A program made the position numbers and the translations under genes. Positions 1 through 5,108 of a stretch of 11,102 nt of DNA are shown here, piece by piece. Every line of letters begins with the position of its first letter. Positions within the stretch are counted from its first letter, which is position 1. The notes beneath the pieces were generated by a model, which was not told the DNA's origin, made no database searches, and was given only the letters and a program-made list of their open reading frames with translations. The DNA comes from DASUBV01 sp035763085. GTDB lineage: Bacteria > Actinomycetota > Actinomycetes > Streptosporangiales > Streptosporangiaceae. The DNA lies in contig DASUBV010000243.1 of assembly GCA_035763085.1 (NCBI GenBank), forward strand, positions 1 through 11,102. The letters run 5' to 3'.

Positions 1-263
1 AGGCCAGCAGCCGGGCACGGCCTGGCGGCGAGGACCAGCTCAGCTGCCTGCTCGCATCGCGTTACCCGGGCCGGTGAGCCGGAGGATGCGGGCGGCGAGG
101 ACGGCGACGGTCCTGGTGAGGTGCCAGGCGCACGCCCGCGAGCAGCACGCGGATAGTTCCCTGTGCCCGGCTGGCCGGGCCTGGGCCCGACGGCCGGGCC
201 CGTGGCATGCTGGCCGCAGTAGCCGGGAGGCCGGCTTCGCTGACCGAGCCGACGGGAGGCGTC
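1..263. other. Left flank without a supportable gene
   Basis: G+C-rich sequence with no frame that looks coding. Overlapping open frames exist on both strands but consist of Arg/Pro/Ala-rich shadow peptides. One minus-strand frame ending at a TGA at 40-42 encodes a stretch reading WHLTRTVAVLAARILRL, vaguely like the tail of a transposase; this is too short and uncertain to call a gene remnant. The end of this stretch supplies the ribosome-binding site (GGGAGG, 254-259) of the next gene. No clear promoter hexamers were seen. Confidence 0.5.
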
Positions 264-692
264 ATGTCCCTGCGCATGAGCCGGGAAGAGCGCGAGAAGT
301 TCCTTGCTGACCTGCACGTCGGGGTGCTCAGCGTGGCCGGCCCGGACGGCCGCGGTCCATTGACCGTGCCGATCTGGTACGCCTACCAGCCCGGCGGCGT
401 GGTCAGCATCGCGACCGGCGGCGACTCGCGCAAGGCCGCCGCCATCCGCGCGGCCGGCCGGGCCAGCCTGTGCGCGCAGGACGAGCAGCCGCCGTACAAG
501 TACGTCACCGTCGAGGGCCCGGCCGTCGTCGAGCCTGGCGCCGGGCTGGCCGAGCGCCGCGATATCGCCCGGCGCTACCTGGGCATCGAGCAGGGTGATG
601 CCTTCATGGCCAGCAACCCGGACGCCGATGACGTCATGATCCGGATCACCCCCGAGCGCTGGATGACCACCGACTTCGGCAAGCCGGTCTAG
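264..692 (+). CDS. Pyridoxamine 5'-phosphate oxidase-like (FDOR-type) flavin/F420-binding protein
   Basis: A 142-residue single-domain split beta-barrel protein. The opening (LADLHVGVLSVAGPDG, about residues 14-29), the strand TVPIWYAY (34-41), the SRKAAAIRAAGRASL segment (55-69) and PPYKYVTVEGPA (76-87) match the layout of the PNPOx-like/FDOR superfamily, whose small cytosolic actinobacterial members bind FMN, F420 or haem and often act as reductases. The ATG at 264 is preferred over an in-frame upstream start at 207 because GGGAGG lies four bases before it and similarity begins just after it. The length suits a complete family member. It converges on the aldehyde dehydrogenase and has no operon partner in the window. 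The family is clear; cofactor and substrate cannot be read from the sequence. Confidence 0.85.
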   Translation: MSLRMSREEREKFLADLHVGVLSVAGPDGRGPLTVPIWYAYQPGGVVSIATGGDSRKAAAIRAAGRASLCAQDEQPPYKYVTVEGPAVVEPGAGLAERRDIARRYLGIEQGDAFMASNPDADDVMIRITPERWMTTDFGKPV

Positions 693-735
693 CCGCGTCG
701 GATGCCTGGCCCGGCCGGACGCCCGGACCGCGCGG
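693..735. terminator. Possible bidirectional terminator between convergent genes
   Basis: The 43 bases between two convergent stop codons contain an imperfect hairpin, GCGTCGG (695-701) against CCGGACGC (715-722), with one bulged base, and an outer CCGCG/CGCGG pair (693-697 and 731-735). There is no T-run on either side. Position makes a terminator plausible, but the fold is weak and G+C-rich sequence forms such pairs by chance. Confidence 0.25.
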
Positions 736-2184
736 CTAGCGGTACCGGGGCACCGGGTAGACCACGGTCTTCGGCTCGGTGAAGGTCTCCATCGGGTAGC
801 GGCCGCCGACGCGGCCGTGCCCGCTGATGCTGCCCGCCCGGCCGCCGAACGGCAGGTGCGACTCCCACAGGTTGGTCGAGGCGTTGATGTTCACCCAGCC
901 CGCTCTGGCCTGCTCGGCGAAGGCCAGCCCGCGCTCCAGGTCGGCGGTGAAGACCGCGGCGGTCAGGCCGAACGGCGAGGCGTTGGTCAGCTCCAGGGCC
1001 TGCGCCGCGGAGCTGACCTCGACGACCGGGACGACCGGCCCGAAGGTCTCCTCGCAGTCGATGGTCATGCCGGGCGTGATGCCGTCCAGCACCGTCGGCT
1101 CGGCGTACAGGCGGGTCGGGAAGCCCGCGGCGCGCCGCCCGCCGTGGCAGACCCGGGCGCCGGCGGTCACCGCCTCGCCGACGTGCCGGTCGAACTTGGC
1201 CGCCGTCGGCTCGTTGTTCAGCGGGCCCATCGTGGTCTTCGGGTCGAACGGGTCGCCGAGCCGGATCTCGGCCGCGGCCGCGGCCACCACGGCCTCGACG
1301 AACCCGGCGCGCGCCCCCGCCTCGACGAGGAATCGCTCGCCGGCGGTGCAGCTCTGGCCCGCGCACAAGAAGGCGGCCTCGAGCGCGGCCGTGGCAGCGA
1401 GCTCCAGGTCGGCATCGGCCAGGATGACCATCGGCCCGTTGCCGCCCAGCTCCAGCAGCTGAGCCTTGCCCGCCGCGCGGGCCGCGACGCTGGCACCGGT
1501 GGCGACCGATCCCACGAAGCCCACGCCGGCCACGCCCGGATGGCCGGCCAGGGCATCGCCCACCACCGGGCCGGGGCCGGGCACGAAGTTGAACACCCCG
1601 TCTGGCAGCCCCGCGCCGGCGATGACCTCGGTCAGCGCGGCGCAGCAGGCGGTCGTCGTCGGGGCCGGCACCCACACGACGGTGTTGCCGGCGGCCATGG
1701 CCGGGGCCAGGATCTCGGCGCCCATGGTGTAGGGCCAGTTCCATGGACTGATCACGCCGACCACGCCGAGCGGCACCCGCGCGGTGAGCACCCGGCGGCC
1801 GGCCGAGGTCGACGCCGGGAGCGAGCCAGCCAGCCGCTGAGCGTCCCCGGCGGCCATCGTGAAGTACGCCCCCAGCTCGTCGACCTCGTCGCGCGCCTCG
1901 GCCAGCGGCTTGCCCTGGTCGCGGGTGAGCACGTCGGCCAGCGGCTCGCGGGCGGCGGCGATGGCGGCGGCCACCTGCTCGCACAGGCTGGCCCGCTCGA
2001 ACGGCGAGGCCGCCGCCCACGGCAGGAAGGCGGCCGTGGCCGCGGCGACGGCCGCGTCCACGTCGCCCGGCCCGCCGACGGCGGTCGAGGCGAAGGCTTC
2101 GCCGGAGGACGGGCTGACCGCCGGGGCCGTGCCGGCCTCGCCCGGCCGCCAGCTGCCGCCGATGTAGAGCTGGTAGTCACGCAC
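736..2184 (-). CDS. NAD(P)-dependent aldehyde dehydrogenase
   Basis: A 482-residue cytosolic ALDH-superfamily enzyme, full length, oxidising an aldehyde to its acid. Visible landmarks are SPWNW (146-150, oxyanion Asn149), GSVATG of the Rossmann fold (225-230), LELGG with general-base Glu245, GQSC with nucleophile Cys279, and EETFGP (378-383). The cofactor-binding segment reads NTVVWVPAP, so Val172 sits where most ALDHs have a lysine contacting the adenosine ribose. Translation starts at GTG 2184-2182, with AAGGAG seven bases upstream. It lies 44 bases downstream of the IclR gene on the same strand, so the two are probably co-transcribed. Substrate is unknown; a role next to the amine-oxidising genes on the right is conceivable but rests on proximity only. 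Confidence 0.93.
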   Translation of the reverse strand: MRDYQLYIGGSWRPGEAGTAPAVSPSSGEAFASTAVGGPGDVDAAVAAATAAFLPWAAASPFERASLCEQVAAAIAAAREPLADVLTRDQGKPLAEARDEVDELGAYFTMAAGDAQRLAGSLPASTSAGRRVLTARVPLGVVGVISPWNWPYTMGAEILAPAMAAGNTVVWVPAPTTTACCAALTEVIAGAGLPDGVFNFVPGPGPVVGDALAGHPGVAGVGFVGSVATGASVAARAAGKAQLLELGGNGPMVILADADLELAATAALEAAFLCAGQSCTAGERFLVEAGARAGFVEAVVAAAAAEIRLGDPFDPKTTMGPLNNEPTAAKFDRHVGEAVTAGARVCHGGRRAAGFPTRLYAEPTVLDGITPGMTIDCEETFGPVVPVVEVSSAAQALELTNASPFGLTAAVFTADLERGLAFAEQARAGWVNINASTNLWESHLPFGGRAGSISGHGRVGGRYPMETFTEPKTVVYPVPRYR

Positions 2185-2228
2185 GCTTGTTCTCCTTCAC
2201 GCGCCGCGGGCCCGTGCCGCGGCGCTGG

Positions 2229-2969
2229 TCATGACGCGCTGGCCGCGCAGGACGCGCAGAGCCGGCCCAGGTCGGCCAGCGACTCCGGGAGCAGGCGGAA
2301 GGCCGGCCCCGACACCGACAGCGCGGCCACGCACGCGCCCGCCGAGTCGAAGACCGGCGCCGCCACGGCGACCAGGCCGTCCTCCAGCTCGCCCACCGCC
2401 GTCGCGTAGCCGTCCGCGCGGACCCGGCCCAGCTCGGCGGCCAGCCCGGCGTGATCGGTGATGGTGGCGTCGGTGTAGCGCTCCAGCTCGGCTGGCACCG
2501 GGAGCGTGCCGCAGGCCATCAGGACCTTGCCGTTGGCGACCGCGTGCGGCCGGGTGCGGCGGCCGATCCAGCCGCTGGAGCAGCTCAGGATGAAGGTGGC
2601 CGGGATCTCCGCCACATTCAGGATCCCGCTGCCGTCGGGAACGGCGAGGTTAATGGTCTCCCCGGTCTGGCGGGACAGCTGGTCCATGGCCGGCCGCATC
2701 GAGGCGACGAAATCGAAACTGCGCAGGGCCAGGGTGCCCAGCCGGACAGTCTCCAGGCCGAGCCGGTAACGGCGGCCGTGCCGGGCCAGCAGGCCGGCCC
2801 GCTCCAGCGCCGCTGCCAGGCGTGATGCGGTGGACTTGTGCACGCCGAGGGTCTGGGCCAGCTCGGTGACACCCTGCTCGGTGCGCACGTCATCGAAGCT
2901 GGTCAGCAGCGCCAGGACGCGCTCCGCGGATTGGTAGGTTGCGCCCGTCGCAACAACGTTCTCGGACAC
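2229..2969 (-). CDS. IclR-family transcriptional regulator
   Basis: A 246-residue DNA-binding regulator of typical IclR length. Residues 12-70 form the winged helix-turn-helix, with the recognition helix in VTELAQTLGVHKSTASRL (34-51) and the wing around RRYRLG (66-71). Residues about 88-240 form the GAF-like effector domain, with GKVLMA (147-152) and the typical ELEDGLVAVAAPVFD stretch (194-208). The GTG at 2969-2967 is the only usable start before the HTH and has no Shine-Dalgarno sequence. A promoter-like TTGACT-N17-CATCCT places the transcript start at or next to this GTG, so the mRNA may be leaderless. The aldehyde dehydrogenase gene follows 44 bases after the stop. IclR proteins commonly control adjacent catabolic genes and themselves; effector and targets are not known here. 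Confidence 0.92.
   Translation of the reverse strand: MSENVVATGATYQSAERVLALLTSFDDVRTEQGVTELAQTLGVHKSTASRLAAALERAGLLARHGRRYRLGLETVRLGTLALRSFDFVASMRPAMDQLSRQTGETINLAVPDGSGILNVAEIPATFILSCSSGWIGRRTRPHAVANGKVLMACGTLPVPAELERYTDATITDHAGLAAELGRVRADGYATAVGELEDGLVAVAAPVFDSAGACVAALSVSGPAFRLLPESLADLGRLCASCAASAS
2938..2954. repeat. Perfect inverted repeat at the start of the IclR gene
   Basis: GTTGCG (2938-2943) and CGCAAC (2949-2954) form a perfect 6-bp inverted repeat around CCCGT. It lies in the first codons of the regulator gene, and its right arm overlaps one of the CAACAA boxes, so it could serve as a palindromic operator. Chance occurrence is not excluded. Confidence 0.3.
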
Positions 2970-3015
2970 GCAACAAGGATGAAGCGGGCGGTGCCCGTAG
3001 TCAATATCAACAAGG
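2949..3015. promoter_or_regulatory. Cluster of CAACAA boxes in the divergent control region (candidate operator)
   Basis: CGCAACAA occurs at 2949-2956 and again at 2969-2976, exactly 20 bases apart (about two helical turns). CAACAAGG occurs at 2971-2978 and 3008-3015. The middle box overlaps the predicted transcription and translation start of the IclR gene. Same-face spacing and promoter overlap fit autoregulation by IclR. The protein's actual site is unknown, so the assignment is inferred. Confidence 0.35.
2976..3004 (-). promoter_or_regulatory. Candidate promoter of the iclR-aldehyde dehydrogenase unit
   Basis: On the minus strand TTGACT (3004-2999) is followed after 17 bases by CATCCT (2981-2976), which keeps the key A at position 2 and T at position 6 of a -10 element. 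Initiation about seven bases further falls on the GTG at 2969, matching the lack of a ribosome-binding site there. Confidence 0.35.
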
Positions 3016-3040
3016 CATCTTCTGTCCAGGCTGCACTGTA

Positions 3041-3072
3041 TTGTTCCTTAGACACTTTCCGTCACCGTATTC
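3041..3072 (+). promoter_or_regulatory. Weak promoter candidate for the nucleotidyltransferase gene
   Basis: TTGTTC (3041-3046) lies 18 bases before CCGTAT (3065-3070) in a comparatively A/T-rich stretch upstream of the GTG at 3098. The hexamers match consensus poorly; position is the main argument. Confidence 0.2.
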
Positions 3073-3097
3073 CCCTCTGGCCTCTGGGAGAGTAGTC

Positions 3098-3931
3098 GTG
3101 GGAACCGAAACGCCAGCTTCCCCGCCCGCGGCCGGGCCCGCGGACGATCCGCTTCCCGAGGCGCTGGGCCTGGCCCGCGGGGCCAGCGAGGCGGGCCTCG
3201 GCCTCAAGCTGCTCGGCGGCCTGGCCGTCCGGGTCATCTGCCCGGACTTCCCGCCGCGGCTGCGGGCCGGCCAGGACATGGACTTCGCCTGCATGTCCAA
3301 GGGCCGTAAGGCCGTCGCCGCCTACCTGGAGCGCAGCGGCTGCCAGCCGGACCGCCGGTTCAACAACCTCAACGGCGACCGCCAGATGTATTTCAATGCG
3401 CCGTCGGGCCGTCCGATCGACGTCATGGTGGACCGGCTCAACATGTGCCATGTCCTCGACTTCCGGCCGTCGTTCGGCACCTTGCCGTTCACCGTTGACG
3501 CAATCGACGTCCTGCTGTCCAAATTGCAGATTGTCGAGCTGAATGAGAAGGACGCCTGGGACATTTTCCAGCTGCTTTCCGGTGTCCCGGTCGGCGCGGG
3601 GGCCGGCGCCCCGGCGGCCGGGGGCCGGCATGCGGCCGGGCACAGCGCGGGCGGCGCAGGTGTCACCCTCGACACCGACCGCTTCGCCAGGCTGCTGGGC
3701 GCGGACTGGGGCTGGTGGCGCACGGTCACCGGGAACCTGGCCAAGCTGCCCGGCCTGGCCGCCGAGAAGCCGCACCTGATCCCGGCCGGCGCGCGGTTCG
3801 ACCCGCTGGCCCAGGCGCGGCAGCTGGCCGAGGTCGCGGAAACGGCGCCCAAGAGCATGAAGTGGAAGCTGCGTTCTAACGTCGGCGACCGCGTCCGCTG
3901 GTATGAGCTACCGGAAGAAGTGGACCGCTGA
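3098..3931 (+). CDS. AbiEii-like nucleotidyltransferase-fold protein of unknown role
   Basis: A 277-residue soluble protein. LLGGLAVRV (38-46), followed by QDMDF with Asp60 and Asp62, and then PIDVMVD with Asp108, match the GG...DxD...D pattern of polymerase-beta-type nucleotidyltransferases. LLSKLQIVELNEKDAWDIFQLL (139-160) resembles the conserved Lys/Asp helix of AbiEii-like proteins. A Gly/Ala-rich linker (about 163-189) precedes a C-terminal part with DWGWWRTVTGNL (203-214) and KWKLRSNVGDRVRWYELPEEV near the end, which I recall as the recurring tail of uncharacterised actinobacterial and Chloroflexi relatives. The GTG at 3098 is chosen because GGGAGAG (3086-3092) lies five bases before it; the longer frame from 2939 would cover the divergent promoter. 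No antitoxin gene adjoins it. The metallophosphoesterase starts 100 bases downstream. Catalytic residues look intact, but the substrate is unknown. Confidence 0.75.
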   Translation: MGTETPASPPAAGPADDPLPEALGLARGASEAGLGLKLLGGLAVRVICPDFPPRLRAGQDMDFACMSKGRKAVAAYLERSGCQPDRRFNNLNGDRQMYFNAPSGRPIDVMVDRLNMCHVLDFRPSFGTLPFTVDAIDVLLSKLQIVELNEKDAWDIFQLLSGVPVGAGAGAPAAGGRHAAGHSAGGAGVTLDTDRFARLLGADWGWWRTVTGNLAKLPGLAAEKPHLIPAGARFDPLAQARQLAEVAETAPKSMKWKLRSNVGDRVRWYELPEEVDR

Positions 3932-3964
3932 ACCTAATAATGACGATTTCGAACATAGAAGTGC

Positions 3965-3994
3965 TTGACGCCCCGTTGCGCCAGATGCTACACC
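3965..3994 (+). promoter_or_regulatory. Promoter candidate for the metallophosphoesterase gene
   Basis: TTGACG (3965-3970) is separated by 18 bases from TACACC (3989-3994). Initiation near 4001 would give a leader of about 30 bases before the ATG at 4032. It would also exclude the in-frame TTG at 3996 as a start. Confidence 0.45.
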
Positions 3995-4031
3995 GTTGCA
4001 CAGCAAGCACAGCAAAGGTCCTGGTGCATCC

Positions 4032-4970
4032 ATGAAGATTTTCTTTGCCACCGATATCCACGGCTCCGAGATCTGCTGGCGGAAGTTCCTCAACTCCGCT
4101 GCTTTCTACAAGGCCGATCTGGTGATCCTGGGTGGCGACGTGACGGGCAAGGCCATGGTGCCGATCGTCAGCCACGGCAGTCACTGGCAGGTCACCGTCC
4201 GGGGCCAGACGCACCGCCTGGAGACGCGCCAGGAACTCGAGGCGATGATCGGCCGGATCCGCAACAGCGGCTTCTACCCGGCCATGGTCGACCCGGAGGA
4301 GCTGCGCCACCTGAGCCAGGAGGAAGGCGCGGTCGACCGGCGGTTCACCACCGAGATGATCAGCTCGCTGGACCGGTGGCTGGACATGGCCGACGGTAAG
4401 CTGCGCGGCGGCCAGATCCCCTGCATCCTCAACGGCGGGAACGACGACATCTGGGAGATCGACGATGTCATCGAGCAGTCCCCGTGCGTGAGCTTCGGCG
4501 AGGGCAAGTCGCTGGACCTGGGCGGATTCCAGCTCGTCTCGATGGGCTGGACCAATCCGACGCCGTGGGACACCTTCCGCGAGGCGCCGGAGCCCGAGCT
4601 GACGGCCAAGATCGAGGCGGCGGTCGCCCAGGCGGGCGACATGAGTCGCACCATCTTCAACTTCCATGCCCCGCCGTACGGGACCGGGCTCGACGAGGCG
4701 CCGGCGCTGGATGACAACATGCGCCCGATGCACGGCGGCGCGGTCATGAAGCCGGTGGGCTCCACGGCCGTGCGCGACGCGATCCTCCGGCACCAGCCGC
4801 TGCTGTCGGTGCACGGGCACATCCACGAGAGCCGCGGCGTCAAGCGGATGGGCCGGACGCTGGCCATTAACCCCGGCAGCGTCTACGGCGACGGCGTCCT
4901 GCAGGGCGCCGTCATCGACCTGGACCCGAAGAAGGGAAAGGTCGGCAAGTACATCCTCGTGAACGGATAG
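4032..4970 (+). CDS. Calcineurin-like metallophosphoesterase
   Basis: A 312-residue cytosolic protein with a complete two-metal phosphoesterase site: DIH (Asp8, His10), GGDVTG (Asp36), GGNDD (Asn137), FHAPPYG (His212) and HGHIHE (His261, His263), ending in the typical INPGS (279-283). The segments MGWTNPTPWDTFRE (171-184) and the HGHIHES motif mark a conserved prokaryotic subfamily whose substrate is unknown as far as I recall. The ATG at 4032 is preferred over TTG 3996 because the first beta-strand begins at once (MKIFFATDIHG) and a promoter-like sequence lies just upstream. AAAGG at 4014-4018 is a distant, weak ribosome-binding site. It follows the nucleotidyltransferase-like gene on the same strand. 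Function as a hydrolase of a phosphoester or nucleotide is inferred from the metal ligands only. Confidence 0.9.
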   Translation: MKIFFATDIHGSEICWRKFLNSAAFYKADLVILGGDVTGKAMVPIVSHGSHWQVTVRGQTHRLETRQELEAMIGRIRNSGFYPAMVDPEELRHLSQEEGAVDRRFTTEMISSLDRWLDMADGKLRGGQIPCILNGGNDDIWEIDDVIEQSPCVSFGEGKSLDLGGFQLVSMGWTNPTPWDTFREAPEPELTAKIEAAVAQAGDMSRTIFNFHAPPYGTGLDEAPALDDNMRPMHGGAVMKPVGSTAVRDAILRHQPLLSVHGHIHESRGVKRMGRTLAINPGSVYGDGVLQGAVIDLDPKKGKVGKYILVNG

Positions 4971-4976
4971 CGCGAC

Positions 4977-4997
4977 CCTGGCCTCGGGCGGGCCGGG
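4977..4997 (+). terminator. Short hairpin after the metallophosphoesterase gene
   Basis: CCTGGCC (4977-4983) pairs with GGCCGGG (4991-4997), seven pairs including one T-G, with a seven-base loop, starting six bases after the stop. No T-run follows. It may be a weak terminator or part of the structured leader of the permease gene. Confidence 0.3.
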
Positions 4998-5007
4998 CAC
5001 AACCGCA

Positions 5008-5049
5008 ATGGCGACGAGAGCTGGCGCACCATGCCGAGGTCTCGGCTAA
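5008..5049 (+). other. Tiny leader reading frame, 13 codons
   Basis: ATG 5008 to TAA 5047-5049 encodes MATRAGAPCRGLG. Its first nine bases, ATGGCGACG, are identical to the first nine of the permease gene at 5109. No ribosome-binding site is seen, so translation is doubtful. It could be a chance frame or a leader peptide. Confidence 0.15.
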
Positions 5050-5099
5050 CGGGGGAACCCCCAGACGGGCTGCCAGGGCCATGGCAGCCCATGAGTTGA
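5031..5099 (+). other. Tiny leader reading frame, 22 codons, ending in the permease ribosome-binding site
   Basis: ATG 5031 to TGA 5097-5099 would encode a 22-residue Pro/Gly-rich peptide. Its stop codon overlaps the GAGAGG (5098-5103) that serves the permease start at 5109. GACGAGAG upstream is a distant possible ribosome-binding site. The frame spans all three leader hairpins, so translating ribosomes would open them and could couple to permease translation. Chance is a real alternative. Confidence 0.2.
5033..5090 (+). promoter_or_regulatory. Structured mRNA leader with three consecutive hairpins before the permease
   Basis: GCCGA/TCGGC (5033-5037 with 5042-5046), GGGG/CCCC around GAAC (5051-5054 with 5059-5062) and GGGCTGCCA/TGGCAGCCC (5067-5075 with 5082-5090, nine perfect pairs, six-base loop) follow each other closely. 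The last one ends seven bases before the permease ribosome-binding site. I compared the stretch by eye with the glycine, SAM-I/IV, c-di-AMP (ydaO) and guanidine riboswitches and could not make any of them fit. A regulatory leader is plausible from density and position; the mechanism is unknown. Confidence 0.4.
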
Positions 5100-5108
5100 G
5101 AGGCAAAT

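Noticed and set aside
40..200. Minus-strand frame with a transposase-tail-like stretch WHLTRTVAVLAARILRL
   Set aside because: Only about 20 suggestive residues, no upstream catalytic motif and no terminal repeats; likely chance.
207..263. Upstream in-frame start for the small flavin/F420-type protein
   Set aside because: No ribosome-binding site near 207, the added residues match nothing in the family, and GGGAGG precedes the ATG at 264.
817..2409. 530-codon plus-strand frame opposite the aldehyde dehydrogenase and the end of the IclR gene
   Set aside because: It is antisense to two unmistakable genes, is Arg/Gly/Ala-rich with no recognisable domain, and runs across the junction between them; a shadow of high third-position G+C.
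2939..3097. 53-codon N-terminal extension of the nucleotidyltransferase frame
   Set aside because: It would overlap the start of the divergent IclR gene and the promoter region; the GTG at 3098 has a good ribosome-binding site.
3876..5000. 374-codon minus-strand frame opposite the metallophosphoesterase
   Set aside because: Low-complexity antisense frame; the plus strand encodes all phosphoesterase motifs in order.
5000..5066. Possible known riboswitch (SAM-IV-like GAGAGC, or ydaO-like CGGGGGAACCC)
   Set aside because: Only isolated fragments match; the GGCAACC and GGUGC elements of SAM aptamers and the later conserved blocks of ydaO are absent, so no family name is justified.
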